Below the pieces are notes generated by a model. That model saw only the letters and a list, made by a program, of their open reading frames with translations. It did no database searches and was not told where the DNA came from. This document shows positions 54,295 to 64,000 of a DNA stretch of 64,000 nucleotides, one piece after another (within the stretch, counting starts at the first letter, position 1; each line of letters begins with the position of its first letter). The DNA lies in contig CAXIPT010000002.1 of the NCBI GenBank assembly GCA_964030475.1, forward strand, positions 16,242,749-16,306,748, in the 5' to 3' direction. Made by a program: the position numbers and the translations under genes. The DNA is from Tethya wilhelma (taxonomy: Eukaryota > Porifera > Demospongiae > Tethyida > Tethyidae).

Positions 54295-54857
54295 GTTTGC
54301 CGTTGCTAGACCAATGTTTTATAGCTAGTTTGTTTGCCATTGACCCCTTGTGACTCCCATAGCTACTCTATTGTCACCTCCAGTAACTAGCAATTATAGC
54401 CTAGTTATATGCCTTTATAAGTATGTGGCACGAGTGCCCCCCACTTAAGGGTCATGGCGACTTATATGCAACTATGCAACTATGCAACTATTATGTGTGT
54501 GTATGTGTGGTCATGCATAAAAAATAGTCTATACACTTGTACATATACAGCTTGATACTTGGTTTGAGCATTCCAGGCCCTCTTTTGCTGTGCTGTGGAC
54601 TATGCTGCTGCATTGGATTATGCTGCCGTTGCTGTACCTGCCTCAGCAAACAACGTAGATCCACTCCAACTACAAAACCATGGCATGCCTACACTGACAC
54701 TGCATTGCGTGATGTAATATCTCAGAACTATGATCTCGGTAGTTCGCCAGCAGGTGCTGATAAACCTACGAAGGAAAAAGCTATCTTCATTCCGATGGAT
54801 GAAGTCTCAAAAGAACAGAATGAGTCCTCAACTGACAAAACCAGATCGAATCAGTGA
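53883..54857 (+). CDS. Small Cys-rich single-pass membrane protein (unknown family)
   Basis: Three exons: 53883-53940, 54037-54238 and 54551-54857, giving 189 residues. Exon 1 is a signal peptide (VVLFLFFVNTPLSLG). Exon 2 is a compact ectodomain with eight cysteines, including TICCEI and YKCCNPE, and no obvious glycosylation site. Exon 3 begins with a TM helix whose cytosolic side is packed with cysteines (GLCCCIGLCCRCCTC), a likely palmitoylation cluster. It ends in a Ser/Thr/Lys-rich tail with QNYDLG. The layout recalls Shisa- or CYYR1-type proteins, but I see no convincing match. All junctions keep frame and the signal peptide is clear, so the gene itself is credible. Confidence 0.72.
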
Positions 54858-54861
54858 CCAG

Positions 54862-54970
54862 ATGATTGAACATCAACATCATGTGAACATCAAAAGTAAT
54901 GATTGAACATCAACATCATGATGATTGATTGATGATTGAACATCAACATCATGTGAACATCGAAAGTAAC
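54862..54970. repeat. Imperfect tandem repeat after the membrane protein gene
   Basis: Three imperfect copies of a unit containing gattgaacatcaacatcatg, with gtgaacatc(a/g)aaagtaa in two of them, right after the stop at 54857. Confidence 0.8.
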
Positions 54971-55061
54971 TTGTTATCTGAGTGAATGTAAATTATTGCA
55001 TCAAAAACAAAAAAACTATGAACAACACGTACAATACATGACTGTAAACATTACAGACTAG

Positions 55062-56657
55062 CTAGGTTGAAGCACTAGTGCTAGCACTGCTATCTTTGTC
55101 CTTAAGGCCTGTCACTTCCAAGAAGCTAGCTACTCTCTGGTCCAGCCATTCTCTGTGAGGAAACTGCAACAGATCTTGAGGGAGACCACTGAAACCAAAC
55201 TTACAGCCCATCAGAGCACCCGCCACGGAAGCATTGCTGAAATCACAAGAGAACATAAATATGAGCATATACCACTGAATCAATATGGCTTAACTTAGCA
55301 AAACTGGCGAAATTTGCTCGCCAAATTTACCCACTATATGATATAGTTATACCATGGAAAACTCAAGAGTCACATACATGATCTTATATGACATGAGGAC
55401 ATACAATCACAAATACTATAATGTACTAATTACACCATACTTATGGCATAATATAGATGCAAGTGAATATGCAACTCAACATTTGTACCTGTCGGCATCT
55501 CCAGCCTGCATGATGACTTCAATAATGGCCTTTCTAAAGTCTTTGGCGTGTCTTAGTGCATAGAACCCAGCTCCAAGAGCCTTGAATGTATAGCCAATAG
55601 TATGCTTGTCATCTAACTTGAGCTTATCCAAAGAGGAAGCCATCACATGCTTCTGCATCTCTTGTTGCTGGTCCTTATGTTCAAGAACTTTATTAGCTTC
55701 CTGATCGTGGGGATGCAAGAAAGATGACTTGAGTTATTGCATAGTTTTATGTATTGTGAGTGGTAAACTATTATGAACATACATTCACGCAGTTTTTCTT
55801 ATTAGTGCACACTACACATACCTTCAAAGATGCTTCAACTAAATGTTTCAAATGATGTTTATCTGTTGGATTAAACTGCCCTTGCAACACCAATGCAATC
55901 TGAATGATTACAATGAATTGTATATAGCATGTCGTCAGTTTCTCACATAATAATTATGACAAACTTACTGCAGTGGTCACAGCAATACAGCTAGCTGCAC
56001 ACCTGGGATCAGCATGTGTAACTTTGCAAATTTCCACTGTATTCGCTGCTACCTTGGAAATATCTAAACACCATCAGAAAAACGATAAGTGACTGAAAGT
56101 CAAACAAAGTGAAAGAAAGATTTACCGTTGAAACTGAGAGCTCCAAGAATGGATGTTCTCATGATTGCCCCATTTGCTGCCAAATAACGTCTTAAGAGAT
56201 AGAGAGAGAACAACCAAGATCACAACCAATCTTGAGTCAATGGCTAGCTAACTAGCTAGCACTCACCCTGACTTCTCCCAGGTATCGTTGGCTGCTTCAT
56301 GAGGATCTTTCACGAAGAGAGGATGGACAAGGGTACGATGGACTGTCATTCCAATCCCCATTCCACCTACAAGAGTATACACATTATGCCAATAAAATTG
56401 TTGCTCAAGGGCTACATGTATGTACATACATGTACGATCTACCTCCTTATACACACTATCATTTACCATAATCTCCAAGTTCTTTGAAGCCATGATTCAT
56501 CCAGTCTTGGATCCTTCTTGCAAAATCCAGCTTGTCAACTTGGCCACCACTTTGAACAATCATTAACAAGATGAGCAACATCTGCATTGGTCACAAGCAA
56601 ATAGTCATAGTGAAGTGTTATAAATAGTATCATAGAGACTAAGAGAAATAAGAGTGT

Positions 56658-56695
<38 letters not shown>

Positions 56696-57650
56696 TTAGA
56701 CGCACTGAGAGAGAGAAAGCAAAGAAACTATACATTTCAACCACACAACTCACAAGCAATAGATGTGACCTATATACTGTACCTGATCAGTATCATCAGT
56801 CCAGTCACCTGCTTCCCATCTGTACGTGGGAATTGATACATACAGTGAGACACATCCAGTTCCCATATGGATATACATACCTCGATCTGTGGAAGTCTTG
56901 TACAATGTCAGAATATTTGGACGGTCCTTTCTTTCCATAATAGCCCTGGGCCATCTTCTGAGTCATGAACTCTGTAGCTAGACCTGATAAGAAAACAAAG
57001 GCAGTGATGTTACAACTGTAAGAGATGAGACAGGGGAGGAGAAGCTTGCCTATGGCATCACCAATGGCTTGTCCATAGATGATTCCTTTGATCTTGTCAA
57101 CAATCTCATCTTTTGATAGCTTCGACCATTCCTCACTATACACATGAGATGAGTCAGAGCTTGTGGGGCTGGGCTGGGTATCATCAGGCTGTGAGGCCCC
57201 ATCCCCAGTAGTCTCAGTGGGTTCTGTACTCTCCTGATCCTGACTGGACTCCTGTGTGTCACAATCAGACTTTAGCTTCTTGGCCACACTAGTCTCTCCG
57301 CTGTCCCCTGGAGTAGGCTCTTTGTCTGAGGATTCCTTCTCACGAACACTCTCATCATCTGTGCCTTCTTCTCCAGTTGGTTTACAATCAAATCCTTCCT
57401 CTCCAACTTCTTCTGTGTCTACTCCCTGTGGTTCTACATGACCACTGGACTCTGCAAGAAAGGTTTCAATCATTTTTAGTTTATAAAAATTTAATACTAA
57501 CTAGTTCTATAACCACACACCCCATACAACCACCCACTTGACCCCTCCAACACATACACACCCTTGCACACTCACACTCTTTTAATTTGCTAGTCTCACT
57601 GAGAATAGAGGAATAACCTTACCATTACTATTTGCAGTCTTATCAGCCAT
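55062..57650 (-). CDS. ADP-ribosylglycohydrolase family protein (ARH/DraG-like)
   Basis: Eleven exons on the minus strand: 57650-57623, 57451-57050, 56983-56881, 56819-56783, 56581-56467, 56366-56267, 56190-56126, 56063-55969, 55899-55822, 55700-55489, 55236-55062. The second exon encodes a long acidic Ser/Thr-rich region, then IKGIIYGQAIGDAIG, the first conserved ARH motif. GDWTDDTDQ carries the metal-binding TDDT. NGAIMRTSILG and QAGDADSNASVAGALMG, the second metal site, complete the family signature. The family removes ADP-ribose from proteins or small molecules using two Mg ions. The exon ending AIG uses a GC donor (gcaagc). The acidic N-terminal extension is unusual. The gene starts head-to-head with the PARP14-like gene. 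Confidence 0.88.
56656..56692. repeat. (TG)n microsatellite
   Basis: TG tract in an intron of the ADP-ribosylglycohydrolase gene. Confidence 0.9.
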
Positions 57651-58357
57651 ATTTCAAGGAATTTTATAATCTGTGCTTGTTCCAAGTTCTAACTTGCTGA
57701 TTTTTTGCTGATTCACCTTCCTACTATTGGGGGCGTGGCCACGTAGAAAATTGTTTTCAGATTCAGAATCGCTTGAGCTCAGCCGAGCTCAGCATCGAGG
57801 CACTGCGCTGCTGTCAGGAAGGACTGAGTAGTTAAATATACACTCAAGGTTGAAGCTGTCGTAAAGGTACGTCTAGAAAGGTAATTTTATGAACTCTAGG
57901 CAAAGTTTTTGTATGTCTATTATTTGTCACAATTTCTCTGCACGTGACATGATCTTTGCTATGTGCATGCTGCGCTGGGGATCGATTATCGATTGCTTGT
58001 TGCTGATGAATCATTCCATGAATGAGCAGTCAACCCGTAGCTAACAGAGAACCGTAGCATCTATTCATCATTTCTTCCCTTTGACATATTAAATTTGATT
58101 TACAGTGTTTCTCGAAACCTACGGTTCTTTGATGATAGGGGTATCAGTCATTAATTGCCACTTATTATCAACAAAGTGTCTAGAAAGCCGGTAGTCCATA
58201 TACTTTCTTATTGATTTTGTATTGCCAGATTATAGTATCCGGGTTACTGGCACTCCAGTGCCTCTAACTTAGAGTGTTGACTACAATATATTTAGACACT
58301 GCCAATTACTAATGTATAGCAAATAGTAATAGTGGTTAATATGACTTTCAGGCCTAT
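57651..58357. promoter_or_regulatory. Divergent promoter region of the ADP-ribosylglycohydrolase and PARP14-like genes
   Basis: The two ATGs are 707 bases apart. A likely noncoding first exon of the plus gene ends near 57867 at gtacgt, with its acceptor at 58350-58351, so the true gap between transcripts may be about 150 bases. A GC-rich patch (gagctcagccgagctcagc) lies near 57776. Confidence 0.55.
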
Positions 58358-61300
58358 ATGTCTGGTCCTGGTCCTGGTCCTGCTGTGGGTGGCCCTCCAC
58401 CAGGAGGAGGAGGAGGAGGGTCGGTGGCTTATGGAGCTCAACAGAGACCAGGTCTCCTTGTGTCTGGGATCCCACCCGAGGTACACCAGAGTCAACAACT
58501 GCTGGGGTACATTTTGTATGCGGCAAACAGCTTTGCCAACATCAAGCACACTGTTTACTCTCAAACAAAGGAAATGGCTTACGTTGAGCTCACTAATCCT
58601 TCTGGTAAGTGACAGGAACACCATGCATATACTGTAGTCTAAGTCTTGATGGTCCGAATGTTGGCCTCTTTTCATTGTTCTGCCGTGTGTTTGTGTGTCT
58701 TAGTGTTGATCATGGTTAAATTATCATTCATCTGTTTTATAGTTTGGAATAATAACTATCAACATAGCTATAAATCACTATGAGAAACATTGAAGTTAGT
58801 TTTACACATATCCACGAAACACTGTTGTATAAACATTTGTACTCATTGACGATAATTATGTGTGCTGAATGGTCTAGAGCCATTGGGCCACCATACTATT
58901 TGAATGGTTATGAGTCAAATCAGAATACACTGGTAGCTAATTCCACTGTGTAACAAGTGGTCACTTGTAGTGATTTGTGTAGAGTATACTCAATCTATGG
59001 AAGCAGCGGTATTTGGGGAAATCTCCCTGACTCTTGAAGTTTATTTAACCTTTATGTATTGAGGTACAGTGTCTATTGAATGTACTCAATGACCTATGCC
59101 ACTGCAATGTGTGTAAGCTACAATGATGAATTTTGTAAGTGGCTAATAAATCTGTTCTATAAACGTGACTTTGTTTCTCTCCACCTGCAGTGATTCCCTC
59201 CCTGTTACAACAGAGGTTGGCACACAATGGCAAAGAAATCACACTGAAACAAGTAGACTTGAATGAAGTTTCTAAGCCATATCTCAAAGTTCAGGGCTTT
59301 CCCCCATTTTTTACACCTGCCATGTTAGAAGGACACTTCAAAGAAATTGGAATGCATACTGAAATTGAATCATTTGAACTGAATACATTGCAAGGAGTAT
59401 GCTATGTGTCTTACAAGAATCCAATGGGTAAGAGACTCTCAATTTGATTCCAACCACTCTTGAACTTTTTCATGTGTCTTTCATGTTACCCCTGTACAGT
59501 AACAGTAGAGGTTGCTTCAAAACCTCAAGTGATGCTTGGAAGTCCACTACACGTTGAACTGGCCTATAGCTACTCTGCTCCTGTAGCAGTCCAAGAAGAG
59601 TGTGCTCTGGCTATTACATTCACTGGACTGCCTCCATACATGGAGGATCCTAATGCATTAAAGCAAACAGTCGAATATTACTTGAAAAGTCAGAACTACA
59701 CCCCGGTGTCATGTGAAATAATCAATGGTGGTGCCTACGTCACTTTCCAAGACCCTTCAGGTATGTGTACACTTTCATTCAACTCTTCTCATCAGTACTC
59801 AGTAAGTCTATCTCTAATGCAGCTGTCCATGCAATTGTCTCCAATCCTCCTGCTGCTGTGTTCTTTTCTAGCTGTAAGGTGCAATATTCCACCATACCCA
59901 TGTCAAAACTTCGTGCCATGCAGAGAGCTACCCTTCCAGTGAACATCCCCCCATCATCGTCACAAGAAGGCGGCCAGCATTTGCCATCACCAGACAAGTC
60001 ACTCCAGCCGGGGTACCCTCCTAGAGCCAGTCCTGTACATCAACAGAGGTCTCCTTCACACACTCCTGTGCATGCCTGGGCTCAACCATCATCCTCAGGA
60101 CCTCCACAGCACCAGAATTCTCCAGTATCATCATACCAGCCCGGCCTCCAGTACCAGAACCCCACTGTCTCTATTGACAGCGTTGGTTCCAACTCTTCAT
60201 CTGCTGGGTGGACACCTGCGAACTCCTTTGTCTCGTATGGATTTGAACCACAAAATGTCGTAACATTCTCTCAGACTCGTCTCCAGGACTCAGTTGGTTC
60301 CACCTCTTCAATTTCCTCACGTGGCTCTAATCAATTTGGGGACCCAGAATCATCAGCAGGATTGATGGCCTCTCAAATGTCTCCCAACTCTTCAGTTTCT
60401 TCTAAGCACTCAACTGACTTCAATGTTCCCCATGGTGCAACTGGTCCTGTTGGGCAGCCATCTGTAGGCCAACAGTGGCAGGGTGGCCTCCAACCGCCAC
60501 CACAGACCCGTCCCATCTTCACTATTGACGAGCAGCCATTACAGTTTAGTAAGTTAAATTGAATCTTTGAAAACGAGTCAAGCCTGCATTCCAGGTTTGA
60601 CAATGTACATTAACTTATACTTGCTTGTGTTAGAAACTGGTATTGTTATTTTAAGCTTCCAATGTGGTTATTTGTGTTGGTTGTGTATCCTCCTCTTATC
60701 TCACTCACCAACAGCACCTGGTTCCAGTCCAACCAAGCAGTATTCCCATAACCAGATGGTGGTTGAAGATATTGAAGCACCTTGTGGACAACCATTGCCT
60801 AGTGCTAGCAGCCATACTCCAACAAAGGTTCTCATTAGTGGCATACCAGCAGAAGAAAGGAGCGAAACAACATTGACATACTACCTTCAAACTTTGCTCA
60901 AGTCTCAAGCTCACAGCTGTACGCTGTGTTCTGTGAAACTGTATGGTAGTGACAAAGCTATTGCCACATTCAATGGGACATTAAGTAAGTTGTTATTGTA
61001 CATGATTTCAATTATTGTCAGTGATTTTAAGTACTCATATAAACATATGAAACCATCATCTTGTGTGTTCTTCTCCCCCACTTGTAAAAATGTAGTAGTT
61101 GATTTTGAGGTACTATACTATGATCCATATCGTATAGCAGGAAATTTTCGAGGAAGGAAATTTTTCGTGTTTTAAAATCTGCCTCTTCTTCTTTCTTGCA
61201 GATAACTCCATTTTCAAGACTCTATATATCTGCTAAGGCCCATACACTTGCGCATGCTCCGAAATAGTGATTTGTACACGTAACAACCCCTTACCCAATA

Positions 61301-64000
61301 TATTTTGTGGGGGGGGAATTTTCGTGGATTGAAGCCAAACTGAGAAATCCGTGAGAATTTCCTCCCTCATACTGTACAGTATAAGCATTACCTTACATGT
61401 CCTCCTCTATTCCATTACATGTAGATGTCAATACTCTTACACAATTGGCCTGTCAACAACTCTATGGAAACAAGTGCATGTTGTCTTTGCTGCTGATTGA
61501 AGAGCCTTCATCCTCGATCCTGGTCAGTGGTGTGACCAACCTAACAGACTACACTCTGAAATTGTACTTTGAGAGTTTCAGTGGTATGAACACCATCACC
61601 AGTGTGGAGCGGCTCTCTTCTCGTCACTTACGGATTACATTCAACAGCTCTCAATGTAAGTACATGCCATAAAAGCCATACATGTTGCTGTAAGTATATG
61701 CCTAGTGATTGTTGTCCTGCACATCTGATGGCACAATAGGTGCTCAAGCAGTTATGAAGCAAGAGAAACACAAAGTGGATGGTGTTGTCCTCTCTGTTGA
61801 GGAATATTACTCCTTTATGAGCATTGAGGAGATTGATAGTGTGGGAACAGTGCCCGGACCCTCTGTTAAACCGATTCCAAAACCACGAACACAAGTGGCT
61901 TCACCTCCACCTCCTAGGTACACTTGGAGATCCTACAGAGAACAACTCACCAAAGAGAAGTGCAAATATATTCTAAAGTCTCTGGGAAAGCTCACAACAG
62001 CTTTGGATACAGTTAATGCCAATGTTACAGTTGAAGAGAACACATCTTCCGTTACTATTAGTCCAGCTCAGGGTTCCAGTGAAATGGCTGACTGGGAGAT
62101 TCAAATACAGAAGATCTTGAACAAACACCTTTCTACTTATGAAGAGAGAACTCTGGAATTTCCCAAAGAGGCAGCTGGTGAGGTGTATCCTTACATCATG
62201 GAAGTCGCCAGTAATGAAACTGAGGTATACACTTATCAAAAGGACGAGAAATTAACAATAGCTGGGAGGTCTGACCTTGTGACAGAAGTATTTGAAAAGG
62301 TGTCCAATATATGTGAATCTTGTCAAGTCTTAAAAAGAGATATTCCACTTTCCACAAAGCATATTCTCTACCTTGAGAAATTTTGCAAACAAGATTTGGA
62401 CAGCATGAACCCACCTGTTAAGTACAGCCTCGATACTAACTCTATGTGTGTACACGTTATGGCTAACCCCAAGAGTCATGCTGCATTCATTGATCTGGTT
62501 CATGAGAGATTGGGTTCAGCAGTTGAAAAGACCCTTACTCTTACTACTGAAGAGCGTAATTTGCTGTTGTCCAAAAAGGGAGCCACCAAAATTCGCGAAG
62601 TACTCGGTACAACACTGTCTCAGGTGGTGTACGAATTTGAAGAGACCACATCAGATGACGGCAAAGCAAAGTGGGTGTTAGCATTTCTGTCTTCAGTTGA
62701 AGATTCTTGTAAGACTGCTAAGAAGAAGTTGAAGCCTTATGTGAATTCTGTATCCTTTAAAATTTCCCTGCAAAAGATGAGACATTGTATTGACCAGAAG
62801 TGGAGGACTTTGGTTTCGAAGCTCACTGATGAGTATTTCATCTTGATCACAGTGGTTGAAGAAAGAAAGGAAGTAGTTATCACAGGAGAGAAGCTTGAAG
62901 AGGTGAAGAAAAAAGTTGAGGACTTTTTGTCTGAGCAGACAAGCATTGAGGAGAGAGTTAAAGTCAACTTGAATGTGTGGAGAGTGATATCGATGAACTT
63001 TGACAATGAAATTGAAGGCATCAAAGACCAAGCAAAGTCAAAAAAGGTGGCAATCCAATGGCCGAGTCGTTCAACTACTGACAGTGGCATTGAAATTGTC
63101 GTCCGGGGAGAGCCTGATGGTGTGGAGGACATCAAGGCTAAGGTGGACATGCTGAAGATGAACGTTGCCACAAAAGAGGAAAAGGTTGCCGGTGTACCCG
63201 CCATTGTCCACATCCTACACAGTGTGGAGGACAAACTCCATGTCCTTGAGACTAAACACAAATCTGCTATTGAAGTGAGCTTGGAAAGTGGCGACGACGA
63301 CCCATCCAATACTGGTGAACGTCCGCGAAAAGTTTGCAGTGCCACAGCCCAGGATGGCTCTAGAGTTTCTATCTACACTGGCGATTTCACTCAAAGCAGT
63401 GATCCTGTTGGGACAATCGTTAGCTTCATCACTCCCAATCCTGACCTGCAAGTTGGAAACTTGAAAATATTGTCAAGTGCTGGAGGAGCGGAAGTGGAGA
63501 GTGACTTCAGGAGTAAGATTACACAGTTCATGGAGCTGAAGCCCAACACAGTGTTCAGGACCAAACATGGGCAGCTCAGGTGCACACAACTATTGCACTG
63601 TGTCCTTCCACCCTGGAATGGGAGTGATCAACATAATGTCTTAGAAGAAGCCATCAAGAACATTCTTGAGAATGCCTCCATTTATGGATCCCTCCTTCTT
63701 ACTCCCATCACCTCCAAGCCACTCATGTATCCGGCAGATGTCTTTGCTCAAAAATTTATGGCTGTCGTCACAAACAGCACTGCTTCAAAAATCAAGTTTG
63801 CTGACATCCAAGTTGCCATCTATGTTGAAGAACTTTCACATGCTGAAGGATTCCAGAAGCTGTTGAGTGCAAACAACTTTCAGATACACACCCGTGTTCC
63901 ATCTTTGAGTCCCTCTTTGCCAAGAGCACCCCCCCAGCAACCACGAACAGCTGTGACCAAAGCTAAAGCTATCTCAAGCCCAATAAGTTCATTTATCACC
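58358..64000 (+). CDS. PARP14-like protein with RRM-like, KH-like and macrodomain-like regions (3' partial)
   Basis: Coding exons: 58358-58604, 59191-59427, 59500-59760, 59823-60548, 60715-60984, 61425-61655 and 61740 to the window end, all phase 1 and open. The start is Gly/Pro-rich. Several beta-alpha units with RRM-like edges follow (GLLVSGIPPEVH, KEMAYVELTNPSG, LAITFTGLPPYMED, GGAYVTFQDPSG, KVLISGIPAEE, SSILVSGVTNLTD), interrupted by a Ser/Gln/Pro-rich linker in exon 59823-60548. The last exon has tandem KH-like units (ITVVEERKEVVITGEKLEEV). A macrodomain-like start follows, with SIYTGDFTQSSDPVGTIVSF and SAGGAEVESDFRSKITQF. This order matches PARP14/PARP10-type proteins. No PARP catalytic domain lies inside the window. 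The macrodomain loops diverge from the usual ADP-ribose-binding consensus. Confidence 0.75.
61127..61385. repeat. MITE-like element, 'accgtata' family, in the PARP14-like gene
   Basis: Left end atatcgtatagcaggaaatt, with ttttcg words inside. The right part has ggaattttcgtgg and ends near ctgtacagtat. It is related to the copies at 26429, 27028 and 52772, but its right end has decayed. Confidence 0.65.

Noticed and set aside
58292..58675. 127-codon minus-strand frame
   Set aside because: Shadow of the Gly/Pro-rich first coding exon of the PARP14-like gene.

Overview
The window is animal nuclear DNA: intron-dense genes with short GT-AG introns, AT-rich intergenic DNA, many CA/GT microsatellites and short inverted-repeat elements. 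The mix of conserved metazoan genes with extracellular proteins built from EGF, Ig-like, FnIII, Sushi, Kunitz and Calx-beta modules points to an early-branching animal. A demosponge of the Amphimedon type is my best guess; this is inference, no species marker was searched. All gene models were spliced by eye from reading frame, splice sites and remembered human homologues.

Layout, left to right. 0-1 kb: last two visible exons of DHX15 (+). 1.6-4.5 kb: two small secreted-protein genes (+), each with a TATA-like box. 4.8-7.7 kb: arylsulfatase A-like (+). 8.1-11.2 kb: gene with a PH-like start and an acidic/proline-rich tail (+). 11.5-20.6 kb: large ADAM-type metalloprotease-disintegrin with EGF, Ig-like, FnIII, Sushi and TM modules (-). 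21.3-23.3 kb: broken intronless iPLA2-like copy (-). 24.2-28.0 kb: ornithine aminotransferase (-). 28.4-30.2 kb: palmitoyl-protein thioesterase 2 (-). 30.5-37.0 kb: HPS1 (+) with two internal duplications and an AT-AC (U12-type) intron. 37.4-40.9 kb: two tandem CHST15-like sulfotransferases (-). 41.8-43.1 kb: ankyrin-type protein (-, 5' end not seen). 43.3-47.7 kb: Kunitz-EGF-Calx-beta protein (+, 5' end not seen). 48.0-51.9 kb: drebrin-like/ABP1 (-). 52.3-53.4 kb: cyclophilin H (+). 53.9-54.9 kb: small Cys-rich membrane protein (+). 55.1-57.7 kb: ADP-ribosylglycohydrolase family protein (-). 58.4-64.0 kb: PARP14-like RRM/KH/macrodomain protein (+, runs off the window).

Gene relationships. 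Three gene pairs are divergent and closely spaced: PPT2/HPS1 (both linked to lysosomes or related organelles), DBNL/PPIH, and ADP-ribosylglycohydrolase/PARP14-like (both linked to ADP-ribose signalling). Shared promoters are plausible. Repeats are mostly short non-autonomous elements lying in introns, including one family with 'accgtata' termini and one foldback family flanked by 9-bp direct repeats. I saw no tRNA, rRNA or CRISPR, and no autonomous transposon.
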